From Ignelater luminosus (lineage: Eukaryota; Arthropoda; Insecta; Coleoptera; Elateridae), in the NCBI GenBank assembly GCA_011009095.1, contig VTPC01000415.1, positions 1-64,000 of the forward strand: 64,000 nucleotides of DNA, given 5' to 3'. Both the position numbers and the translations under genes were made by a program. The notes under the pieces were generated by a model that worked only from the letters and a program-made list of their open reading frames with translations, made no database searches and was not told the origin of the DNA. Below, piece by piece: positions 23,101 through 35,100 of the stretch; within the stretch, counting starts at the first letter, position 1, and each line of letters begins with the position of its first letter.

Positions 23101-26100
23101 ACAATAATGAAAATCGAGCAAGGTATTAAAAATAAACCAGCATCTATGAGAATTAACAAGGTAGTGCAAAAGAAAAGTTGGATAAAGACGTAGGTACAAA
23201 ATAAATCAACACGTACATCAGGGTGATCATTTTAAAACTTCCCACCTTGAATAACTCTTTAGTTAGTAAAATTATCAAAAATCGCTGAAATGCGTCGATT
23301 TTGTTTTGGAGGGGGACATTTAATAACCTATTCTAATCAGTTGGGAAACTTTTACCCTACCCTCAACCACCCCCACCCCGAAATCTTAAAGGAACCCCAT
23401 GTGTGATATATCATTTTATCATTTTAAAGGGTATAAGATTCTCAATCTTTCATATCAAAGAAAATTAAAATTCGCCCAGCCGTTCGTGAACTAGAGACAG
23501 AAGTGTATTGATTAAATTAAATACATTTGATAATTTTACTAATTAAAGAGTTATAAATTAATAAATAAAAAATAGCATGAAGCTTTAGCGGCAACATCTA
23601 ATAATCGTCACCAGTAAGCACACAGGGTGCAAGGGTCAACGTGGCCGCTAAAGCTTCATGCTATGCATGGCATTATTCTAGCTCTATATATAGGGCAGTA
23701 TGAAATATGTGAGAATTGTAAAACATTATCCTTTACTGATGAGACCAGAATAAGGTCGAAACAGATCTGTCTAGAAGTACGTTATACAATTATTCTCACA
23801 TTTAAAACTGTTTGGAGAATCCTTTTTATTTTTTTTATTAATTTATATTAATATACTCCAATTTGGATGGGGTCCATTTAATTATACATATTGTGATAAT
23901 ATTCAAAACTATATGGTTTAAAATTTAAAAAAAGGGGTTAATCATTCAAAGAATATAATATGATTAAGTGCATGTACAGTAGGTTTTGTGATTAGGAATA
24001 GATAACGAAAAGTAGGTTGTATAGAGCTAGATAATAAAAAAAGGGAAGTTTGTGGAAAAGAAAAATTGAAAAAAGGGGTATCTAGGGGTGATTGATGATA
24101 GATATAAAAAAATGAAAAAAATAGAATTGTGAAATAAGTCTTTTCTTTTAAAAAATAAAAAGAAGTAATAATAAAAAAGAAATGTATATGGACCATTAAG
24201 ATTATTTTTGTAAATGGTTATTAATATGGTTGTTAAGATGTTTATGTATATGGTTATTAAGATTTTTATGTGAATGGTTCTTAAGATTTGTTATATTTAT
24301 GGTTTCTGTTATGTTTATCGCGGTTTATGTGCAATGTGACATGTTATCACAAGAAAAGTACATCAAAAATAAAATAAAATAAGGTACACCAAATAAATGG
24401 ACTTTTATTTATCATTAATTGACTAAAACAAAAAAAAAACATTGACAAAGAGAGACCAAATGGAAATGAAGAAAGAATCAGTACAGTAAATGGAAAATTG
24501 AGGAAGGAAGCAAATGAGTAGAGTGACTTGGTGCGCGTTCCCAATTTCACTGTGGTGAACAATTATTGGATGAGATACAAAGTGCAAAATTGTGAGAAGA
24601 CGAGACTGAGTGCTATAAAGGTGAACAAAGGATACCCAAGAAGAGGAAGAGGACCTACTAAAGTTTATAGGTGGTATAATTAGAAATAAAATAAAAAATA
24701 AAGTAAAATCTTAATTACTAAAAAAGGAAGAAAGTTAAAATAATAAAACTGTGTAGTTAGTATAGTTAGATAAAAAAAAAATGTAAAAATTCTTTGAATG
24801 AGTTGATCATTATCAATTTATAAATATTTTTGACAAACATATCTTGAAATTCATAATAGAAGCTGACAAATATCATTGACACAAGTTAATGTCATAATCA
24901 TTAACCTATAATTAACAAACATTTTTTGACATTAATTTAAAATTTTGATAAATAAAATTCAATTTCGGTCCATGAAATAAGACTATAATTAAATGTTGTG
25001 GAAATCATTACATTGAAGTTATTATATCATTACAATATACATGTATTTTAAATGTTATGTGTGTTAATTAAAGAATTGTTCAAAGTGGGAAGTTTTAAAA
25101 TGATCACCCTGTATATTTCATTGCATTCGTTCTCCAAAGAAATACCCGCTGTCAGGAGTTTCTACATTGATTTTCATGATTATACCAAAGATAAAAATAT
25201 CTAATCAAACAGTGAAGAATATTAAACTAAGAGCCCCCGCCTCGTATAGCAGCATAGAAGAGTTTACTAAAGGATATATCCACGGATGCAGAAAAAAAAG
25301 ACCAAAAACTGAAAACTGTATTTTCAACTTGTGATTATTTTTTTATAGTCCATGGGTTGTAGTATCTCTACATGACATTAAATATTTTTAATAAAATTTA
25401 TTTATTTAAGAAGAAATGCTCATCCCAATTATACTTATTATGCTGTACTCGTAAACTGGAAATTTTATACCAAAACTCGCGTTTTGAAGTGGTTTACACC
25501 TTTATGTTTCAAATATTTTAAATGCGTATTGTCTGGTTTAATATGTAATAAATACTTTTTAAGAATATGCAGCCAAAATAAATATACAGGGTGTTACTTA
25601 ATGTTATGTACTTATTTTAATGGGTGATTCTTGGGTCAATTCTAAGTCGAAAAGTTCATATAAATGTATGTCCTAAAATGCTTGGTTTTTGATATACAGA
25701 TTGTTGAAGTTTAAGAGCTATGTTGTTATATATGCAGTGCTTGAAAGACTTGAACCAGTGATTCTCAACCACTGTGCCGCGAGATTTTTGAAATATGCCG
25801 CCACCACTACGAATACCCATACATAAGCGACGTCAGACAAGTAGTTCGATTGGTTCTACTTTCGTAGCTAACTGAACCAATGCGCATGACTATTACAGTT
25901 CTGGACTGGTTCTAGAATTAACCCAAACAAAGCTATATACTATACTTTAGTAAAATTCTTTTAAATCTATCTTATCGTTAGTGTGCCGCCAAATTTTTAA
26001 ATTATTAAAAGTGTACCGCGACGAATAAAAGGTTGGGAATCACTGACTTGAACAATCTAATCTGTTGTGTATCTTGCATTAGTATCTTTATTACTCTAGC

Positions 26101-29100
26101 AAAAAGTCGCAGCCTCGTGAGAAGTTCAATTCAGTTTGATTTTCCAGACTTACATATACAGTATGCCCATTTTACGGGTCCTCCTCTGAATGTTTGGGGA
26201 TAGGCAACGGGTTTTACAATTCAGAGCCGGCTTTTCTTTAGAAAGTTCAACCCTTGTTAATTGAACCATAGTTTGCTGTGAATTTAGAAACTGACAAATG
26301 TCAACTGTTCATTTTGTTTGCTTTCCTTTTATTAAATAAGTTTCTTGTTCATTATTAAATTCTTAAGATTTTATAATATTTATAATTACTATTATTGTAT
26401 TTTCTAAAAAAGCAAATTTTATTTCTAACCAGCAGAAATTGAGGAATTTTGACATTGACATGTATTGTAGAAGACAAACTATACAAATGTGATCCATTTT
26501 GCTTTTAAAATCTGTAATTACACAAAGATATCTCTGAATTGTAAGACGTGTTGCCTATTCACAAACATTCAGGGGAGGATCGGTAAAATGGGCATACTGT
26601 ATACCGGGTGCTGAATCGGCGGACGCAACATAGGAAATCGCATGCTAATTTTGAAATGCTGAGATATTGGCTCCCTTAATTGTTTTACCACTAAACTTAC
26701 ATTTTATGATAACTCAATTAGAAGATATTTAAAGAAATGTGCGTGTATGGGCATAGTACGGCAGCAACGTCGAATATCAATCACTTTATTGCTATTAACT
26801 TATAATTCACAATTAAATGCTAACAAAACCAGAATTACTTTTGTACAGTAAAGTATTCTTTAAATATCTTCTAATTGAGTTATCATAAAATGCTGAAATT
26901 GCTCGGTGTATATCATCTTGTAAGTTTAGTGGTAAAATAATTAGGGGAGCCAATATCTAAACATTTCAAAATTAGCATGGTATTTCCTATGTTGCGTCCG
27001 CCGATTCAGCACCCGGTATAAGAATTTTAATTAATTCTCAAAATATTCAAAAATATACAAAGTGTTGCGTTTAAGAAATACAGCATAGCAGACATTGGTT
27101 GGGATTTTTCTTCTCAGGCAACGTTGTAGGTCTGGTAACACCAAATACCTTTTTCCTATTGGAGAAAAGCCATGGCCCACTGAATCAACCTTTGCTGTGC
27201 ATTCCCCCAATATCCGCACTTGGCCCTCTAAGTAGAGTCCTCTGACGGCGATATTTGCCCCTGTTCGTCACAGAGAAGTCACTGACATAGAGGTTATGTT
27301 AATGGCATAAATAAGACGACCTGCACTTTGGGGATACACCATACTATCTGCCTTTTTCTTATCAATTAAAAACCATATTCTTCATCATTTAATTATAATA
27401 ATCATTATAATAACTTAAAGATTTATAAAAGAAGCAAAAACGTGGTTTGTAATTAACTAATTAAGGAGATCCAAGTACCCCCCTAGTATAAAGAATGTCT
27501 ATTAGAAAATAATACTTAGGGATTCTTCTATTATGCATTTGAAAATTAATTTTCAAATTAATTGAGAAAATTTTTATCAAAATTTCCGAAAAATTCACTC
27601 ATTAAATAATTATTAACATTTAATTGACTAATAAAAAATATAGCACTCTGAATTACCGGTATATGCTTGACAACACCGCGAGAGATTATCAGAGGTGAAA
27701 TGTTTTCTGGCAACGAGAAGTTATTGACTACTCCTATTAAAACTGTTTTTGAAAACTTTTTAATATATTTAAAATCGTTTAATAGTCCTATTATTTTGAT
27801 AGCACATAACGGCTTCAGGTAAATATTGTTGTTATAATTTGTCTTCAAATATCGTTATAAATTTTAGTAATCTTTTTTTTTGTAATTTATAATTCAATAA
27901 TTACGTGTTTTCTAGGTTTGACTTTCCAATCATATTGAGATATTTATTTCAATACAAAATGATGGAACAATTTAAAAAAATGGTTGTTGGTTTTGCTGAT
28001 ACTTTGACAATTTTTAAAAACTTCTTAACAAAACGACAAGAAGAAAAACAATCATTCAAAGTAGAAGATTTAGCTCGAGATTTTTTAGGACCTGAATTTA
28101 CCGAAGGACTTCATAATGCAGCGCAAGATATTAAAATTTTATCAACATTAATTGATAAAATTAATGTTCCTAACGATAAAATTATATCTATGGCAAAAAG
28201 CACGCCTTTCATTTTGGCGGATAGAGCGTTGAAGAAGTACTTTAAAGGAGCTGTAACGTCGGTTATTGCATCTAAAATTGCTCTGGGTCGAATAAATTTG
28301 ACAACTTTAAAAAAAGCATTTCAACTCGGCGGTTATGATAGTGTAAAAATGTTGCTAGCAGAAAACATAAATAATAAACCACGTGTTACAAAAAATGAAA
28401 AAACAATCAAGGCAATTGTTGATAGACTTGGTGAGCGCGAAAAAAAAAATAAAAATTTTGTTCTAATTTTTAATTATATCCGTGAAAATTTGTATTATTA
28501 ATTATTACTTAATTTTTAAGTTGTGCACAAATGTATATTTTTTATAAATAAATTTATTATTTTATTTCCATAATCTTGTTAATGAAATTATATTCCTTAC
28601 TTATCGATTAAATAATTGCCAGTTTTTAATTGTGAGTATCTTTGTATTTTTAATTTGCTTTAATTGAAAAAAATCTTGTTTACTGTCTAACTAAAATGAC
28701 AGATAATATAGTGTTTAAAAAACCACGGTTACTTATGCGCCGGCTTACTGCGCAAGCGGTGTTGCCAAGTCAAACACAAGACTTCAAAAAACGGAAGTTC
28801 CTTATGATTTTTCATAAAAAATATCAAATATCTCCGTAATATGTCCGGAAACCTCCTTTTTTTATTGTTTTAACCGAAAGCTTATTATTTTTTCAATCAA
28901 ATTCAATAAAGATAAAATTTTTTTAAAATCGTTAATTGCCTTAAATTCTTAATCAAATACATGGTTGGTGGAATCTCCATTTACCTACATGTAAAAATTA
29001 CCATTTTCAAAACTAATTATTTTATAAAATATCCCGGAAACCTACTGTTTTTAAATTTTTTTATTAATTATTAGACTATCTAGATTAAGTTGACAAATTT

Positions 29101-32100
29101 TTAAGAAGTTTTAAAAACCTGACTACTTCGCGTGGATCTCCTTAATAAGAGACAAATAATTTGTTGTACCCACAAGGTGTGTCACGTGGACGTTCTCTAT
29201 AGCTTTAGAATTCATTGCATCATGATTTTATAATAAAAACAGTTTTGCAGTTACAATATTTAAAAATACGAAGATATTTGGAAAAGAGATATAGGATACA
29301 GTATCACGATTTACTTCATACTTGCAAAGCATGTAATAATGAAAAAGATTAAGGCAAGAAGAAATGTGGCATTGTTTTATCCAAATTTTAATTTATAATT
29401 GTCATTTTGAAATGTCAAATTGAATTTGAATACTGGTTTAACCCAACAATTCACACCTGTCCACCACTAAGTATCTACTCTCTTAGCAGCGTTGTCACAT
29501 GGTCCTGGTCATGGCCGACTTCGGCTTTTTTTTTTCGATCGCATGGTACTTTTAATACTGAAAACATCTACTAATGCGACTTTATTAGATTTTATTCAAA
29601 AATTATCTACAAAGTTTTACATACATTTTTGGTTGGAGAAAAAATAATATGTATCATTCGTATTAAAAGTACCTTTGTTGGACTCGCAATCTCTGCAAAC
29701 CTAATTGCTCGTCAAAGTAGCACTTTTAATCCTAAACACAATCTACTATTTACGCTCAAAGGCATTTGTCGCATGTCAACCAATCGAGAGCTTTTGTATT
29801 GGCATCACTGCTCCTGAACAAAAGCATTTCAAATTCTAAAATTACCTAGTTCACAACATCGTAATTTTAATAAATTACTAACAGATACAAGGCCGTTGTC
29901 AGTAAATCGAGAAAAGATCGAGAAAAGGCCGAGTGGGTGGATCTGAGTCGGCCATACCAAACGTCAGTGAAGGTTGACGCAGTAGGCCATGGAAAAACAC
30001 GATCATTGCGACCTCTATTAGAATTCTAAAAACTAATATGAGGGTGAGCACTGTTGCCACAACACAGTCGTCATTACAGATATTAAGAGTGAAGAAGCAA
30101 CTAACTTCTTCAAGTCATAATCATGATAGAATAAACATACGTCTGTGCACTAGCAAGCAGTGAAATTATTGAGTCTTTAGCATTATATTGTGCTTTGGTA
30201 TCCATTATTTGAAAACAATCCTGTTTTCTCCATCTAGAAAAATGTGCAGATGTATGTTTGTTCCACTGTAATCATTACCTGAAATTAGCTGCTTCTTCTC
30301 TCCATTCCCTGACGATTCCAGATTTTCCAGCTCATTTTGAATCTTGTTTGAAATGCAAGTCATAGTTGACTTAGGCACCACTAGAAAGTGGCTTTCTGTT
30401 TATTATTTTTTGACAGGAAAAGAATGACAGGACTTTCATGAAAATTAGAATTTTTGCTTATAACAGAAAATACACAAGATCATCAAATTTCATTTTCATC
30501 AATGAATTTGGCTTGAAAGGAGAATTCCTATCACAGCGTAACATTGAGTCTTCACAAAACTGTAACCGACAATCTGAATCATCTTCATTTAATTCATGTA
30601 TCAAGTACACCTTATAAGGATGATATATCTTGTGTTTAAATAATTTGACTACCGTCAAATAATCGGTATCATTATTCAACGCTAATGGTCTAGTGGAAGC
30701 ATGATTTTGTATGTTTCTTTTTTAATTTTAAATGTTATTTTTGTTGTTGATGTTATTAAACTTAATAAGTGTTTTTCTCAAAAAAATTGTTCTGTAAGGT
30801 ACCAGATTTTTTACACCATCATTCAACCAGTGAAGAAGTCTATCAAAATCTGTAAAAAGAAACTGGGGTTGTAATTTTAAAAAAATGATGATGACGTCAT
30901 AGCTCAAGAACATGATCTGTCAAAAAACATATTTCTGTGCTCACAAATGCCTTATTGGAATATAAAATTGACGTGTTCAAGTAATTTTCGAAAAAAAGAC
31001 TTATAACAAAATTATGAATTTTATTCTGAACTTTATCACTTTGTATATCTATTTAAAAGTAAACATTTTGAAGTAATTTTTGAAGTTAACATATTTTTGT
31101 TTGATAACAAATGAAGTTGCCAATTTTTCATCAAAGCTTCCTGATTGGTCAATTTACATCCACAAGTAGGTGGATATGAAATCATATCTATTCAGTGTGT
31201 GGATATGAAACACATGCGTATTGTTTACCAGAATTGCCTACTTTTCAATTTAGTGAAATGTGAAAGAAACAGGTGATCTACATTAGGAGTAGAAAAGAAC
31301 TAAAGCCTAACTTTTAAAGCCTAGGTTGTAAATGCCCACTTTTACTGACAATTGGCATTAAAATAAAAACCAAAATGTAATTGTAGTTTTATGGGTTTGA
31401 ATTTAATAAACAAAATTACAACACATTCAATAAAAAAATGTTAAGCCTAAGCAATCGGCAAAAATGCAGATTTGCTGCCTTACTACAATTTTTTTGCCTA
31501 GTTAAGCAAATTAATTATTAAATCATGCTAATATATCTATACTCGTTTTGATGTAATTACACCATGCAAAAGAAAACAACTAATGAAAATAACCAAAACA
31601 ATACATTGAGAAGTTATAGTTTTGTCATCATGACAATTGCTGGTAATTGTTACTAATGGAATGACATATCTAATTGTTAACATGAAAGACCTTCTTGATG
31701 AAAAAAATTGCTATTTATGTATGTGTATTTGATAAAACTTTTAAAAATAAGAAAAGTACTAAGAACATTTGCATTTCCATTTTAGTTAGTTTTATTGTGT
31801 AATAAATTGTAAGTAAATTTGCAAATTTTTTTAATTATACTCGGCTAAAAAACAAATCAAAATCACCTACCTCGTGAATAATTATTTCCATAATTTGGTG
31901 GAGGCACATTGGAATATGGACCAGAAACTTTTGGAGCATGATGATCTAACATTCGGTGTCCTGCTTGACCTATAGTAGCCCTACAGACAGAGACAAAAAA
32001 TTAATTCAATAATAAAAAAAAGGAAAGCAATTAATCGATAAATTCAACTGTTTATTATGTACAAAATAACAGTTCACAAAGTAAAGTTATAGATCAAAAG

Positions 32101-35100
32101 AATATTTACTATACAGTGTGTCCACATTTCGATGCTCACTATTGGGATCTCGGAAATTGTAAAAAATACGAAGTCGGTTAAATGAGAAAAGCTTTGGCTA
32201 TTTTGGAGATCAGTTTACTTATGCTTTTGTTTTTTTAAAAAAGTTCACGGATTACTAGATATTTGCTAAAAAGCATTTCCCACTTAGTGTGCCATGGCTT
32301 TAAACATATGAAAATCATTGATTTTTGTCAGATAAATTACATTTGTTATGTAACAATTGCTAATACAAAACAAAAGACGCTTTTAAGATACTTCACTGAG
32401 CATTCACAGATAGCATCAAATAAGCAGCTAATGCCCCATAAAAGCGTATTTATTTTGTTTTAGCAATTTTTGCATACGACTTTTGTGTGTTAGATATCAT
32501 GGCACACTATGATGAAAAATGATTTTCACTTCATAACTCGGCAAGACAAAAGAATAGCTATGTTAAACCATATGTCACTGAAAAGCATTTAAGGCGTGCA
32601 GTTCAGTAATATGGAAATCAAGTAGGCGTTTCATTAGAAAAAATTTGGATTTACGTTTCACCGCCGAAGTAAAACAAAAGACAATTGCAAAAATAATTTT
32701 TTGTGTTTCAGAGTAAATTCTCTAAAACACCCTCTTGGCTGTTCTTTTCTGTCTTTACTCATTCCTGAGATATTTCACTTTAAAAAAAAATAAGATAATT
32801 TCGTTTTTAGCAAATATCTAGTAAGCCGTGAACTTTTTTTGAAAAAACAAAAGCACAAGTAAACTGATCTCCAAAATAGCCAAATCTTTTCTAATTTAAC
32901 CGACTTCGTATCTCTTACAATTTCCGAGATCGAAATGTGGACACACTTTATAGTTATAAATCAAAAATTATGAACTGAAAAATTGATACAAGAATTTTAA
33001 TAACAGCAAAGCCATTTCATTTTGAGAATACCTGACATTAGATGGTGCCATTCCAATAACGGGTCGCCAATTCCTATTAGCTTCTGGATCCAAATCTTGT
33101 GGTTTTAACACTCGAGATGGTGCCTTGGCTCCCTTAAGTTTGACGGCAGGAAAGATAAAACCTTTAGGATACTGTGGATCTCGAAAACGCACACAATACA
33201 CTACATTATCTGTAATTACTGATAATCCATTCACTGGTGAATCCAAACATCTAAAAGGTAAAACACCTATAAATAATCACAAATCATTATAAAATTGCTA
33301 ATCTTTGTACTGACCCTCCATGTTTTATACAATCTTCAGCTTGTAATACCGTTCCTCTTACTCCTTCAAATTCGAAAGCTGTCTCAGCATTTAGATCAAT
33401 TCGTTTCATAGAAAACCCTTTTACAAATTTATATGCCTCATTATGTACAGATACATAGAGTCTATCATCTCCCCTGGTATTACGTCTTGTTTCTGCAGGG
33501 GTCAATTCTTCATATTTTGAAGCCAGTGCACGAAACAACCTTTTTTCATCAACAAATGGTAATAAGGCTACACCTTGCCAAGCAAATTTCTTTCCGTTTA
33601 GATCAATTTTAAAGTCTTCTGGATAAAAATCAATAATAGGCGAATCCTGTAATTGATATGAAAAAAGAAACTATTACAATAAGATACTTGCAATAAATGA
33701 ACACAAGTAATAGGTCAGTTTATTTGGAATGGTTTTACATTCGACTTTAAGATACGTGTATTTGGTGTAATGACAATTATATGAAATGAAAAGAATAGCA
33801 TAAAAATGCTACACTTTCTTACATCCCTTCAGGAGCAAGTACAAGTAGATGTAACATCGATCACTGTCAACTTCCACCGTCAGTGAACTATAACTTCCTC
33901 AAATCATAATCTCATTATGTATATATTTCAAGTTTGTTTAGTCTGCTTTTCTTTTTCATGTAGTAAATAGATAGTAATCCATCTTTTGCTTAAATATTTT
34001 TCTTACAAACACAAAATAATTTAGTAGGTCAACAATATAACCTAGCAAAACACAACTGTTCTCTAGCAACTGACACTTTCTTGTGTAATATGCACACCCA
34101 GTGGACTGCACTACATTTATATATCAAACAGAGCTACATAACACTTTTCGCACTCACAAGAGGACAACGCATCCAGCACATTGGGAATCAGGATATAAGA
34201 TAATCAATCAATGTTATTCCTGTATTTTATTAATATTTTTAATATAAAGGTTGGGAATATACCTACCGAATCAGTCATTAATGATGCCCAAGGTTTTGGT
34301 ACGTGACTTCGGCTAGCTGCTGGAAACACTCCCATTAACTGTTCTAAAGGTTGAAACTAGAAATTGTTACATTATAAAGAAACACATTATTAATTTCTAA
34401 TAATTTGATACATACTGGTTTTGTTCCATATTCAAACTCTGTACTCAAACCTCCAATATTTACAAAATCAGAAGCAAATGGTGCATAATGATATGGAAAA
34501 TACCATTTCCAAGAAGCACACCCTTGATAATAATATCTTAACACCCAACACAAGCCTCTTACATATTGCAGGGCCACATTATATCTGTAAAAGTATGGCT
34601 TTCATTGCCAAATCAATCAAGAAATATTTATTTCATACGAACCTAAATTCCAAATTCTCTCTCGATACATCAAATTTTGATTCATAATAACGATCCTTAA
34701 ATCCATCCTCCCACAACCGCACCTCATCATGTGCCTGATCATCTTCATCTTCTTCTTCCCTTTGTCTTTTTTGTCCTTTCGGTTCTTCAGTACTACTGCT
34801 TTTTTGTTCATCAGGTCTAAGCATAGATTCCAATGCATTACGAGAAGAAACAGTTTGCAAATGTCTTTCTGCTGATGAATGCATACCTGCTTTACGAATA
34901 TTATATGCTTCCTGCCGTGCATTTACTACTGGTTTCACTTGACCTAGTGGCTACAATAAAATAAATTTATAACAACAATCTTTTTAAAACTTTTACTGCC
35001 GGTTGCATAAAGCTAGCTAGTGCGATGTTAACTTTAAAATCTAGCAATTTGATTGGCAAATTTTAAGATGACAGACTTAACTACTTGTGATTGGTTAATG

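Larger units (their letters stand above)
23219..25111. mobile_element. TIR element family E, 1.9 kb
   Basis: The left end CAGGGTGATCATTTTAAAAC and the inverted right end are the same for about 45 bp, including CTTCCCAC and TTGAA. TA follows the right end. The first 290 bp match 47034-47274 in inverse orientation (for example AGCCGTTCGTGAACTAGA). No transposase frame was found inside. Confidence 0.8.
27465..29141 (+). mobile_element. TTAA-bounded segment carrying an exonuclease gene
   Basis: TTAA at 27461-27464 and 29142-29145 flank inverted ends GGAGATCCA. With a small gap the similarity extends to AGTA (left GGAGATCCAAGTA, inverted right GGAGATCCACGCGAAGTA). TTAA at both sides recalls the piggyBac or Kolobok target rule, but the end sequence is not one I know from either. 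The segment holds one spliced gene on the plus strand, antisense to Rat1, and a repeated CGGAAACCT motif downstream (about 28853 and 29035). Confidence 0.55.
17510..31870 (-). other. Giant last intron of Rat1
   Basis: It splits a glycine codon (CGA G|GT). The donor is GAG|GTAGGT and the acceptor TTCCAG|GTTAT. It contains the elements listed between 20158 and 30700. I see no further Rat1 exon inside it. Stretches with nothing I can name: 17510-19960, 20856-21700, 21864-23218, 25112-25755, 27020-27464, 29142-30090 and 30710-31870. A poorly preserved plus-strand reading stretch at 19964-20090 has [10 protein letters not shown], which faintly recalls a Tc1-like transposase core but is too weak to call. 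Confidence 0.75.

Noticed and set aside
24000-24600. Phe/Ser-rich minus-strand open frames
   Set aside because: They arise from A-rich low-complexity sequence in the family E element and have no domain signal.
33700-34210. Possible extra MITE D copy in Rat1 intron 8
   Set aside because: It shares only short words (GTGGACTGCACTACA) with family D and lacks both ends.
34616-34922. 101-codon minus-strand frame, Lys/Met-rich
   Set aside because: Out-of-frame shadow of Rat1 exon 6, whose real frame encodes the acidic [12 protein letters not shown] segment.
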